11,840 nt of DNA from DASTYU01 sp035764655 (GCA_035764655.1 DASTYU010000006.1:1-11840); one strand, 5' to 3'; counted from the first letter of the stretch, positions 1 through 6,330 are shown. A program made the numbers and translations. The notes: a model not told the origin generated them from the sequence alone.

Positions 1-246
1 AGCCATGCGATCGAGGCGCGGACCATCGGCGAGGCGATGCTTCCGCCGGCTGCCATCACGCGGGACGCAACGATCGACGTCGGCTTCCGGCGGATGCACG
101 AGCGCGATCTGTCCGGCATCTACGTCGTGGACGACGAGGGACGCCCCATCGGGTATCTCGATCTGCTCGAGCTCGCCGTCTTCTATGCGGATGTCCTTGA
201 GCGCGAGGCACAGACGGGCGGGGACGACCCCGGCGCGCGGCAGTAG
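1..246 (+). CDS. CBS-domain protein, 3' fragment
   Basis: The reading frame is open from the first base to a TAG stop, so only the last 81 residues are present. The fragment looks like the end of a CBS domain: a hydrophobic and acidic run (DLSGIYVVDDEGRPIGYLDL) matches the usual second half of the fold, the strand before a DxxGxxxG turn and the helix after it. CBS domains come in pairs and bind adenosine nucleotides to regulate an attached enzyme, channel or transporter. Here the attached part lies outside the window. After the domain come about 20 residues that are acidic and end in a short polar tail. The next gene starts 8 bp later, so the fragment probably belongs to the same transcript as the two cation transporters. 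It could be the end of a chloride channel, a magnesium transporter, a sugar-phosphate isomerase or a stand-alone CBS protein; the fragment does not decide. Confidence 0.75.
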   Translation, partial: SHAIEARTIGEAMLPPAAITRDATIDVGFRRMHERDLSGIYVVDDEGRPIGYLDLLELAVFYADVLEREAQTGGDDPGARQ

Positions 247-254
247 GCGCCCAC

Positions 255-1520
255 ATGGACGCCCTGCTCGCCGGTCTGATCTTCGCCGCCGTCTACGCGC
301 TCATCGCCACCGAACGGCTCGACAAGACCCTCGCCGCGCTGCTCGGCGGCACGGTCGTCGTCCTGCTCGGGATTGTCTCGCAGGAGAGCGCGTTCGAGGC
401 GATTGACCTCAACGTCATCTTCCTGCTGGCCGGGATGATGATCCTTGCCGGGATCCTGCGTCGGACCGGGTTCTTCCAGTGGCTGGCCATCCGATCTGTC
501 CGGATCGCCGCAGGCGAGCCCTATCGGTTGCTGATCGTGCTGAGCGTCGTCTCAGCGCTCATCAGCGCCTTCCTGGACAACGTGACCACGGTCGTCCTGC
601 TCGCCCCGGTCACCCTCTACATCGCCGGCGTGCTCCGGGTCTCCCCGGTCCCGTTCCTGATCAGTGAGATCCTCGCCTCGAATATCGGCGGCACGGCCAC
701 GCTGATCGGCGATCCGCCGAACATCCTGATCGGGTCGGCGGCGGGACTGGGTTTCGTCGAGTTCCTGCTCAACCTCGGTCCCGTGGCGGTGCTGATCCTG
801 ATCGCGTTCCTGTTCGCCACCCGTTTCCTGTTCAAGGGGGACCTCGAGGTCCAGGGAGACGTCCGCGCCGGTGTCCTCGCGCTCGACGCGCGCGAAGTGC
901 TCACGGACATTCCGCTGTTGCGCTGGAGCCTGGGGGTCATCGGATTGACGATCCTCGGATTCGTGTTCGCCGTGCCGCTCGGTCTCGAGACGGGAACGAT
1001 CGCGCTCTTCGGGGCGACGCTGCTGACGGTGATCTCCCGGGTCGACGTGGCGACGGTCCTCGAGGAGATCGAGTGGCCGACGCTCTTCTTCTTCATCGGC
1101 CTGTTCATGCTCGTGTCGGCGATCGTCGAGGTCGGCATCATCGATGCCCTTGCCGAGTTCCTGATCGATTTGACGGGCGGGGACGCCACCGTCACCTCCA
1201 TCGGGCTGCTGTGGCTCAGCGCCATCGCATCGGCCATCGTCGACAACATTCCCTACACGACCACGATGATCCCGGTGGTCGAGCGGCTGGGCGCCAGCGG
1301 GATCCCGATCGAGCCGCTCTGGTGGGCCCTCGCGCTCGGCGCCTGCCTCGGTGGGAACGCGACGATCGTCGGCGCTTCCGCGAACGTCGTCGGCGCAAAC
1401 CTCGCCGGACGGGCCGGCCATCCGATCGGCTTCGCCACGTTCTTTCGCTACGGCTTCCTCGTCGCGCTGCTGTCGATCGTGATCGCAACGGCGTACCTGT
1501 ACGTGCGCTACCTGTGGTGA
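255..1520 (+). CDS. ArsB/NhaD-type ion permease (P protein-like, IT superfamily)
   Basis: A 421-residue inner-membrane protein made almost entirely of hydrophobic segments, about 10 to 12. It carries the hallmarks of the ion transporter superfamily (PF03600 type, with ArsB, NhaD and the human P protein): SNIGGTATLIGDPPN at residues 142-156 and a matching GGNATIVGASAN element around N368. The two halves look like an internal duplication, since a FLDN motif at D108-N109 is mirrored by IVDN at D330-N331. The first re-entrant motif is typical of P protein-like permeases, and no large extramembrane domain is present. Family members move arsenite, sodium, dicarboxylates or other anions with protons or sodium; the substrate cannot be read here. 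No arsenic genes (arsR, arsA, arsC) are nearby, so an arsenite role is not supported. The ATG lies 8 bp after the CBS gene and the stop overlaps the next start (GTGA), so it sits in the middle of an operon. Confidence 0.9.
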   Translation: MDALLAGLIFAAVYALIATERLDKTLAALLGGTVVVLLGIVSQESAFEAIDLNVIFLLAGMMILAGILRRTGFFQWLAIRSVRIAAGEPYRLLIVLSVVSALISAFLDNVTTVVLLAPVTLYIAGVLRVSPVPFLISEILASNIGGTATLIGDPPNILIGSAAGLGFVEFLLNLGPVAVLILIAFLFATRFLFKGDLEVQGDVRAGVLALDAREVLTDIPLLRWSLGVIGLTILGFVFAVPLGLETGTIALFGATLLTVISRVDVATVLEEIEWPTLFFFIGLFMLVSAIVEVGIIDALAEFLIDLTGGDATVTSIGLLWLSAIASAIVDNIPYTTTMIPVVERLGASGIPIEPLWWALALGACLGGNATIVGASANVVGANLAGRAGHPIGFATFFRYGFLVALLSIVIATAYLYVRYLW

Positions 1521-2758
1521 CCGGCGTGGCCGGCGGCCTGGTCCCGGCGGTCGATCCCGGTGGCGGCGAGCCGCTTGTCGGCATCCTGACGGGCCTGTTC
1601 CTGCTGTTCGTCGCGGCGAAAGCCGGAGAGGAAGTCGCTCGCCGCCTCGGTCAGCCGGCCGTCGTCGGGGAGCTCCTCGGCGGGTTCCTGGTGGGTCCGT
1701 ACGCGCTCGGCCTCGTCACGCCGGGGGAGTCGGCCGTCGTTCTGGCGGAGATCGGCGTCGTCGTCCTCCTCTTCGCGGTCGGCCTGGAGGTCCGCGTCGA
1801 CGACCTGCTGGCGGTGGGCCGCTCGGCGACGATCACCGCGATCAGCGCGATGGTGCTTCCGATCGTGTTCGGCGTGGGCCTCGGGCTCCTGATCGGCGAA
1901 TCGGCGTCCAGCGCTGCGTTCATCGGGCTGGCGCTCGCGGCGACAAGCATCGGCATCACCAGCAGGGTGCTCGGCGACATGGGCGTGCTCGATCGGACGT
2001 TTGCCCGGATCATCCTCGCAGCCGCCGTGATCGACGACGTCTTGGCGCTGATCGCGATCGGGGTCGTGAGCGGCGTCACCAGCGGGGACCTGTCGGCGTC
2101 GACCCTGCTGTTGGCCGTGGTCGCCGTTGGCCTCGTCGCGCTGGGCTTCGCTGCCGCTCGCCGGGCGCGCGGGCTCCGCCGCGAGGTCTTCACCTGGCCG
2201 TTATTCGCCGACACGCCGCTGGTGCCGGCATTCATCCTGATGTTCGGTACGGCCCTGCTCGCGGCGGTGTTCGGGCTTGCGGCAATCATCGGCGCTTTCG
2301 TGGCCGGGCTGATCGTTGCCGAGACGGAGGCCCGCGACGAGCTCGAGCACGAGATCCGCCCGCTCCAGCAGATCTTCACGCCGTTCTTCTTCGCGGTCAC
2401 CGGCGCCCAGCTGGACCTCGGCGCACTCGGCGATCCCGGAATCCTGGCGCTCGCGATCGGCCTGGCGGTCATCGGGATCATCACCAAGACCGCGGGCGGC
2501 CTGATCGGCGCGCAGTCGGTGGGCCGCTGGGGCGCCCTGACGGTGGGATTCGGGATGGTGCCCCGTGGCGAGGTCGGGATCGTGGTCGCGAACCTCGGCC
2601 TTGTCGGCGGCCTCCTCTCGGAGGGGACGTTCAGCGCCGTGCTGGTCGCGGTGGTCGCGACCACGATCGTCGCACCGTATCTGCTGCAGTTCGCCGTGCC
2701 GCGTGCGGACGCCGAGGCGGCCGGCGAGCCCGTCAGGAAGCCGGCGACGTCGGGCTGA
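1517..2758 (+). CDS. CPA2-family cation:proton antiporter (Kef/NapA-like membrane domain)
   Basis: A 413-residue membrane protein of the sodium/hydrogen exchanger family (PF00999), CPA2 branch. The N-terminal segment has the family's first helix followed by GQPAVVGELLGGFLVGP. The paired acidic residues D173-D174 (in AVIDDVLAL) correspond to the ion-binding DD motif of electrogenic CPA2 antiporters such as NapA. Later segments keep FTPFFFAVTGAQLDL and GFGMVPRGEVGIVVA, the latter with the conserved charged PRGEV element. The protein ends shortly after the last membrane helix, so it lacks the TrkA-N/RCK domain of KefB and KefC (about 600 residues). It therefore resembles stand-alone Na+/H+ or K+/H+ exchangers. 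The frame is open far upstream, but that part is antisense-like coding within the permease. I chose GTG 1517 because it gives a 4-base GTGA overlap; GTG 1514 and 1526 are also possible. Ion specificity is unknown. Confidence 0.88.
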   Translation: MTGVAGGLVPAVDPGGGEPLVGILTGLFLLFVAAKAGEEVARRLGQPAVVGELLGGFLVGPYALGLVTPGESAVVLAEIGVVVLLFAVGLEVRVDDLLAVGRSATITAISAMVLPIVFGVGLGLLIGESASSAAFIGLALAATSIGITSRVLGDMGVLDRTFARIILAAAVIDDVLALIAIGVVSGVTSGDLSASTLLLAVVAVGLVALGFAAARRARGLRREVFTWPLFADTPLVPAFILMFGTALLAAVFGLAAIIGAFVAGLIVAETEARDELEHEIRPLQQIFTPFFFAVTGAQLDLGALGDPGILALAIGLAVIGIITKTAGGLIGAQSVGRWGALTVGFGMVPRGEVGIVVANLGLVGGLLSEGTFSAVLVAVVATTIVAPYLLQFAVPRADAEAAGEPVRKPATSG

Positions 2759-4127
2759 GCGCTCCCGACTCGGGTGGGGTCGGCGGTGGCTCGATCCCCA
2801 GTTCGCGGCCGAGCTCCTCGAGTGAGCCCGCGTCCTCCGCCGGACCCGCTCGGCGGAACAGGTACCGCACGACATCCCGCGCTGCGGACGTGACGGGCAG
2901 GGCCAGGATGGCCCCCAGGAGACCGGCCAGCGAGCCGCCGATGATCAGCGCGAAGATGACGACGGCGGGGTGCAGCTGGACGGCATCGCCCTGGATCTTC
3001 GGCACGAGCAGGTAGTTCTCGAGCTGCTGGACCGCCAGGTACAGGATGAAGGCGGCGACCGTCGCCTCCAGCCCGGCCGTCGCGGCCAGGAGAATGGCCG
3101 GCACCGCGGCGATGATCGGTCCGATGATCGGCAGGAGCTCGAGCACCCCGGCGATGATCGAGAGGAGCACGGCGTAGCGCCCGAAGATCGGGTCCACGAG
3201 CACGCTCAGCACCATCAGCCCGACGAACGTCATCACGCCGACCGTCAACCCCAGCAGCAGCTGCCCGCGCACCCACTGGCCGAACACTCGCTCCACGATG
3301 CGCAGCGTCGCCCACGTGTCCGGCCGCCATGAGGCGGGCAGCGCCCGGTCGAACGTGTCGAGCAGCCGCACGCGATCCTTCAGCAGGTAGAAGGCCCAGA
3401 CCGGCAGCAGGAAGTAGCCGAAGATCGAACCGATGAAGCTGGTCGCGCTCGTCACGACTGGGAGGAATATCCCAGGGTCGAAGCTCGCCTCCCCGGTCGT
3501 CAGCGCCTGGATCGCAGTGTCGATGTACTCGCGCACGGCGGGTGGCAGGTTGAGGCCCTGGTACAGCTCCGCCAGGCGCTGCAATTGGGCGTCGAACTGC
3601 TCGATGAGCGCCGGCAGGTCCTCGATGAACTGGGCCGCCTCGTTGATCAACGGGCGCAGCGTGAGGTTCAGGAACTCCACGATCGCCACGATCGTGACGA
3701 GGTAGACGATCAGGATCGCGGCGATGCGGGGCAGGCCCCGCCGCGCGAGCCAGCGCACCGGCGGATCGAGCAGGTACACGAGCAGCAGCCCGACGATGAA
3801 CGGGCGAACCGCGTCGCGGGCCATCCACAGGATCAGCGCGACGACGACCGCGGCCCCGATGAGCACCGCGACGCGCGGGGACAGGGGAGCGAGGCGGCGC
3901 CGGCCATCGTCGTCGACGGCCACGAATGGAGCGGGAGGGATGTTCGCGGACCAGTGCTCGGCCGCCGCGACGGCGACCGGGTCCATGCCCGCGCGCCCGG
4001 CGTCGGTCACCGGGTCGGACGACGTGCTCGGCGCGTCCCGAGCCGCGTCGCGGGCCGCGTCTCCTTCGGCCGGTTGAGGAGAGGACGCGCTGCGCTGGGA
4101 CGGATCGTTGCGCGCGGGCTCGTCCAT
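2733..4127 (-). CDS. AI-2E family transporter (PerM/TqsA-like)
   Basis: A 464-residue protein of the AI-2E transporter family (PF01594, formerly UPF0118). About 80 N-terminal residues are polar, rich in Ala, Ser, Asp and Pro, and probably cytosolic. Two hydrophobic helices follow, then the amphipathic soluble stretch typical of the family (EAAQFIEDLPALIEQFDAQL), and then five or six more membrane segments. The family signature is clear in LPVWAFYLLKD, in GVLELLPIIGPIIAAVPA, and in the final QQLENYLLVPKIQGDAVQLH. Members include TqsA, linked to autoinducer-2 export, and sodium/proton exchangers from halophiles, so the substrate is open. The start is ATG 4127; the frame stays open upstream but would run into the divergent gene. 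A later Met at residue 48 would trim the disordered tail. Its end overlaps the antiporter end by 26 bp (tail to tail), and its start lies 20 bp from the divergent DUF2344 gene. Confidence 0.9.
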   Translation of the reverse strand: MDEPARNDPSQRSASSPQPAEGDAARDAARDAPSTSSDPVTDAGRAGMDPVAVAAAEHWSANIPPAPFVAVDDDGRRRLAPLSPRVAVLIGAAVVVALILWMARDAVRPFIVGLLLVYLLDPPVRWLARRGLPRIAAILIVYLVTIVAIVEFLNLTLRPLINEAAQFIEDLPALIEQFDAQLQRLAELYQGLNLPPAVREYIDTAIQALTTGEASFDPGIFLPVVTSATSFIGSIFGYFLLPVWAFYLLKDRVRLLDTFDRALPASWRPDTWATLRIVERVFGQWVRGQLLLGLTVGVMTFVGLMVLSVLVDPIFGRYAVLLSIIAGVLELLPIIGPIIAAVPAILLAATAGLEATVAAFILYLAVQQLENYLLVPKIQGDAVQLHPAVVIFALIIGGSLAGLLGAILALPVTSAARDVVRYLFRRAGPAEDAGSLEELGRELGIEPPPTPPESGALSPTSPAS

Positions 4128-4147
4128 CGTGCCGCAGACTACCAGAC
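4128..4147. promoter_or_regulatory. candidate bidirectional leaderless promoter core
   Basis: Only 20 bp separate the two divergent start codons. On the minus strand TAGTCT (4141-4136) lies 8 nt before the ATG of the AI-2E gene. On the plus strand CAGACT (4135-4140) lies 7 nt before the GTG of the DUF2344 gene. Both have A at the second and T at the last position of a -10 element, and they overlap almost completely. A -10 that close to the start codon would give leaderless transcripts. No -35 or Shine-Dalgarno sequence supports either side, and any -35 would lie inside the opposite gene. The call is an inference from spacing. Confidence 0.4.
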
Positions 4148-4855
4148 GTGGACGGCCCTCCCGACCGCCCCCGCCTCGAGCCGAGACAGCGCTGGCGGCT
4201 TGTCGTGCGCCGCTCCGCCGACGCCCCGCCGCTGACCCAGCGGGAGCTGTCCGGCGCATGGGAAGAGGCGCTCGGCGGAAGCAGCTTGCCGGTTGCCTGG
4301 ACCGACGCCGACACCCCACGGGTCCGGGTGTCGTTCGGGGCGCCATTGCCGATCGGCGTCGCCGGTGAGGCGGAGCTGATCGATCTCATACTCACGGAAC
4401 GATTGCCGACGTGGCGCGTTCGCGAGCAGCTCTCGATGCGGCTGCCCGCCGGATGGAGCCTCGTCGACCTCTACGACGTATGGCTGGCCGGCCCCGCGCT
4501 GCCCGGTCGAATCGTGGCTGCGGACTATCGGATCACGCTCGCGGGTGGCGTGAGCGCGGCGGCCGTCGAAGGGGCATGCGCGCGGCTGATGGCCGCGCAG
4601 GCGATCCCGCGCGACCGGATGAAGGGCGGCGCAAGCGTCCGCTACGACCTGCGGCCGCTGCTCGTGGACATCGCGATGGTCGCGGCCGGGCCGCCCGTCG
4701 TCGTGCATGCCCGGACGAGGTTTCATCCGGAGCTTGGGACGGGTCGCCCCGATGAGGTCATCGCCGCGCTTGCCGACGCGGCCGGGGAGCCGCTGGAGGG
4801 CGCTTCGATCGTGCGGGAGCGGCTGGTCCTGGCCGACGAGGCGCCGGCTCCCTGA
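4148..4855 (+). CDS. DUF2344 (radical SAM-linked) protein, diverged
   Basis: A 235-residue soluble protein that I assign to DUF2344 (TIGR03936, 'radical SAM-linked protein') by overall pattern: a first strand QRWRLVVRR (residues 14-22), a helix ELSGAWEEAL (33-42), then PRVRVSFGAPLPIGVAGEAELID (57-79), which matches the family's ISFA-LPLG-SEAE-D stretch, and LPAGWSLVDL further on. The family function is unknown; members are often fused or adjacent to a TIGR03960-type radical SAM protein and lie upstream of rplU-rpmA, as here. Two usual family motifs are not recognisable: the SHLD segment (here LTQREL) and GFNPHP (here TDADTP). No radical SAM gene is in the window; the gene upstream is a divergent transporter. 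The GTG start was chosen because the domain begins 13 residues later and because anything longer would overlap the AI-2E gene. I see no Shine-Dalgarno site. The family call is fairly secure, less so than the ribosomal genes. Confidence 0.75.
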   Translation: MDGPPDRPRLEPRQRWRLVVRRSADAPPLTQRELSGAWEEALGGSSLPVAWTDADTPRVRVSFGAPLPIGVAGEAELIDLILTERLPTWRVREQLSMRLPAGWSLVDLYDVWLAGPALPGRIVAADYRITLAGGVSAAAVEGACARLMAAQAIPRDRMKGGASVRYDLRPLLVDIAMVAAGPPVVVHARTRFHPELGTGRPDEVIAALADAAGEPLEGASIVRERLVLADEAPAP

Positions 4856-4860
4856 TCCGT

Positions 4861-4882
4861 CAGCTGGCGGCCGCGCCGGCTG
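4861..4882 (+). terminator. candidate terminator hairpin after the DUF2344 gene
   Basis: CAGCTGGCG and CGCCGGCTG pair over 9 bp (one G-U) around a 4-base loop, starting 5 bases after the stop codon. No T-run follows (TCACGCTC), so classical intrinsic termination is uncertain. High-GC bacteria often use such U-poor hairpins, which is why I list it. Confidence 0.4.
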
Positions 4883-4920
4883 TCACGCTCTCGCCTTGTT
4901 GGCGACCGGGGCAGCGCGCA

Positions 4921-4939
4921 CATTCGTGCTGCACGCATG
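4921..4939. promoter_or_regulatory. 19-bp dyad, operator-like
   Basis: CAT-T-CGTGC-T-GCACG-C-ATG reads as an inverted repeat with 8 of 9 arm positions matching around a central T. The half-site ATTCGTGCT occurs again as a perfect inverted copy at 5066-5074 and as ATTCGTGCC at 4995-5003. This may be a protein-binding site or the edge of a repeat element; nothing decides between them. Confidence 0.35.
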
Positions 4940-4980
4940 AAGAAGGCCCACAAGGATGCGGTCGGCGGGCCTAATGCGAC

Positions 4981-5088
4981 GCCGAATCGTCGCCATTCGT
5001 GCCAGCGGCCAGTCTGGTGTCCAGGGCCGGCCTCGCCGGTGCCTGCGATGCCGGCTCCTGCTCCCAGCACGAATAGGCACGATTCGGG
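4981..5088. repeat. imperfect 23-bp inverted repeat with structured centre
   Basis: The arm at 4981-5003 (core GAATCGT, then ATTCGTGC) and the arm at 5066-5088 (core GCACGAAT, then ACGATTC) are complementary at 18 of 23 positions, with blocks of 9 and 8 consecutive pairs. The 62-bp centre holds GGCCGG/CCGGC-type pairs and a small CTGG-TGT-CCAG hairpin. The structure is too long for a simple terminator and ends 49 bp before the rplU -35 box. It could be a REP/BIME-like or small MITE-like dispersed repeat, or an operator region; there is no visible target duplication. Confidence 0.5.
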
Positions 5089-5137
5089 CGGAAGCAAGGC
5101 GCCAACCGGGCGCGTTGCCCGCGAACACGGCGCACGA

Positions 5138-5166
5138 TTGACCGAGCAGGAGCTCCGCCGTACACT
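5138..5166 (+). promoter_or_regulatory. sigma-70 promoter of the rplU operon
   Basis: TTGACC (5138-5143) and TACACT (5161-5166) are separated by exactly 17 bp. This matches the housekeeping consensus at 5 of 6 and 4 of 6 positions and is the best promoter in the window. Transcription would start near 5173, leaving an untranslated leader of about 80 nt. Confidence 0.7.
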
Positions 5167-5172
5167 TCTCGT

Positions 5173-5253
5173 TCGCGCCTCGGGCCTGCCGAGCGTCACT
5201 CCCTGTCCATGTCGCGGTCGTTCCATGCGGCCGTCGCCCAGTCCTGAGGATCC
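5173..5253 (+). other. rplU 5' leader
   Basis: This is the untranslated region between the inferred transcription start and the rplU ATG. It holds a short hairpin (CTCGG 5179-5183 with CCGAG 5189-5193, 5-base loop). A GAGGA element at 5246-5250 could pair with 16S rRNA, although the 3-base spacing to the ATG is short. L21 leaders are autoregulatory in some bacteria; I cannot match this sequence to a described L21 leader fold. Confidence 0.35.
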
Positions 5254-5967
5254 ATGTACGCAGTCATCGAGACCGGCGGGAAGCAGTACCGCGTCGAGGT
5301 CGGCACCGAGCTCCAGGTCGAGCTGCTCGACGTCGAGCCGGGCAACACGATCACGCTCGATCGCGTCCTGCTCGTCGCCGACGGCGACGAGGCGTCGATC
5401 GGCCAGCCGCTCGTCGCAAATGCGGCCGTCAGCGCCGAGGTCCTTCGTCAGGCTCGGGGCGACAAGGTCATCGCGTTCAAGTACCGGCCGAAGGCGCGCC
5501 GTCGCGTCAAGCATGGCCACCGCCAGGAGCTGACGGTCCTGCGGATCAGCGACATCACGCTTGGCGGCAAGAGCGCGGCCAAGGCGGAGAAGAAGGCGGT
5601 CGAAGAAAAGAAGACCGAACGCAAGCAGCTCGAGGAAGCAGCGGCCCAGCAGGCTGCCGCCGACGCGGCCCTTGCCGAGCAGCTCGCGGCACGCTCGAAG
5701 GCGACTGAGGCCGAGGCGAAGCCGAAGCGCGGTCGCGCAAAGGCCGCCGCGGCGGAGGCCGAGACCGCGGCAGGTGCCGAGGCTGCGGCCCCGGAGGCCG
5801 GGACGACCGAGGACAAGCCGAAGCGCGCGCGCGCGAAGGCGTCCGACGCGAAGGCCAAGGGGGAAACCAAGGCAGACGCGGACGCCGAGGCCGACGCGGA
5901 CACCAAGGCCGCGGATGCGACCGAGGCCAAGCCCAAGCGCACCCGCACCACGAAGAAGGACGAGTAA
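5254..5967 (+). CDS. rplU: 50S ribosomal protein L21 with long basic/acidic C-terminal tail
   Basis: L21 binds 23S rRNA in the large ribosomal subunit. Residues 1-103 form the normal-length L21 core, starting MYAVIETGGKQYRVEVG and containing the RNA-binding region IAFKYRPKARRR with the family motif HGHRQELT (87-94). Residues 104-237 are an added low-complexity tail rich in Ala, Lys and Glu. Its first part (about 107-150) looks helical and perhaps coiled-coil. Its second part carries three KPKRxRxK units at residues 156, 188 and 226, separated by acidic and alanine-rich linkers, including a DADAEADAD run. The tail more than doubles the usual protein length (about 100 residues). The ATG start is fixed by the family N-terminus. 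The gene follows the promoter at 5138 and precedes rpmA by 4 bases. The tail may bind nucleic acid; that is an inference from its charge pattern. Confidence 0.97.
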   Translation: MYAVIETGGKQYRVEVGTELQVELLDVEPGNTITLDRVLLVADGDEASIGQPLVANAAVSAEVLRQARGDKVIAFKYRPKARRRVKHGHRQELTVLRISDITLGGKSAAKAEKKAVEEKKTERKQLEEAAAQQAAADAALAEQLAARSKATEAEAKPKRGRAKAAAAEAETAAGAEAAAPEAGTTEDKPKRARAKASDAKAKGETKADADAEADADTKAADATEAKPKRTRTTKKDE

Positions 5968-5971
5968 CAGC

Positions 5972-6271
5972 ATGGCCCACAAGAAGGCTGGCTCCAGCTC
6001 GAAGAACGGACGCGACAGCGTTGGCCAGCGACTCGGTGTCAAGGCCGGTGACGGCCAGACGGTGACCGCCGGCTCGATCATCGTCCGGCAGCGCGGCATG
6101 ACGTTCCTGTCGGGCCCGGGCACCGGGCTCGGGGGCGACTACACCGTGTTCGCGACCGTCGACGGAAAGGTCAAGTTCGAGCACGCCACGAAGAGCAAGA
6201 AGCGCATCCGGGTCATTGCCGGTGACGCGGCCGAGGCGGCACCCGCCGCCGACGCTGTCGCCTCCGCATAG
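5972..6271 (+). CDS. rpmA: 50S ribosomal protein L27
   Basis: A 99-residue L27, whose N-terminal arm reaches the peptidyl transferase centre of the 50S subunit. The family start MAHKKAGSSSKNGRDS is intact and begins directly with the functional arm, so there is no cleavable N-terminal extension of the Firmicutes kind. QRLGVK, SIIVRQRG and the final VDGKVKFE segment are conserved. In the middle loop, where many relatives have FHPGxNVGxGxDHTLFA, this protein has FLSGPGTGLGGDYTVFA: same length but fewer basic and His residues. After the core there is a short Ala-rich tail (AAEAAPAADAVASA). It starts 4 bases after the rplU stop; no strong ribosome binding site is seen, so translational coupling to rplU is likely. 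Confidence 0.97.
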   Translation: MAHKKAGSSSKNGRDSVGQRLGVKAGDGQTVTAGSIIVRQRGMTFLSGPGTGLGGDYTVFATVDGKVKFEHATKSKKRIRVIAGDAAEAAPAADAVASA

Positions 6272-6323
6272 GCCCACGAGCCGGCGACCACCGGCGGGGC
6301 ACAGACCCCGTGCGGACGGCGCC

Positions 6324-6330
6324 GGAGGAG
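6324..6330 (+). promoter_or_regulatory. Shine-Dalgarno site fixing the rpmE start
   Basis: GGAGGAG lies 9 bases before GTG 6340 and is the strongest ribosome binding site in the window. It decides for GTG 6340 against the in-frame GTG 6310, which would translate through this site and add ten residues not found in L31 proteins. Confidence 0.8.

Larger units (their letters stand above)
4856..5253. other. gene-free stretch before rplU
   Basis: These 398 bp lack a believable gene on either strand; the open frames are short, arginine-rich and without a recognisable domain. The stretch holds, in order, a GC-rich hairpin just after the DUF2344 stop, a dyad at 4921-4939, a 6-bp hairpin at 4976-4993 (GCGACG / CGTCGC), a long imperfect inverted repeat (4981-5088), the rplU promoter (5138-5166) and an rplU leader of about 80 nt. 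In many relatives an RNase E/G gene sits at this place; I see no remnant of one. Confidence 0.7.

Noticed and set aside
255..1520. Arsenite efflux pump ArsB
   Set aside because: The family resemblance is to the wider IT superfamily. No arsenic resistance genes are near, and the motifs look more like P protein-like permeases, so I do not assign arsB.
4128..4346. Longer AI-2E start at 4346
   Set aside because: The added 73 residues are Arg/Pro-rich, unlike the family, and would overlap the divergent DUF2344 gene by about 200 bp.
1651..4395. A 914-residue open frame on the minus strand
   Set aside because: It runs antisense through the antiporter and then in another frame through the AI-2E gene, with low-complexity Arg/Ser/Thr/Ala composition and no domain. 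It is open only because of the high GC content.
4981..5088. CRISPR array or tRNA gene in the repeat region
   Set aside because: The repeats are inverted and only two or three copies, not regularly spaced direct repeats. No cloverleaf or CCA-type end can be folded from the sequence.
4883..5128. Short minus-strand frame (81 residues) in the gap before rplU
   Set aside because: It is Arg-rich and lies over the inverted repeat, which explains its composition. There is no ribosome binding site and no domain. If the region is a dispersed repeat, this frame would be copied with it.
4723..6123. A 466-residue open frame on the minus strand spanning the rplU region
   Set aside because: It is antisense to rplU and rpmA, and its Gly/Leu/Arg-rich repeats mirror the low-complexity L21 tail. 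No recognisable family; the ribosomal genes are certain.
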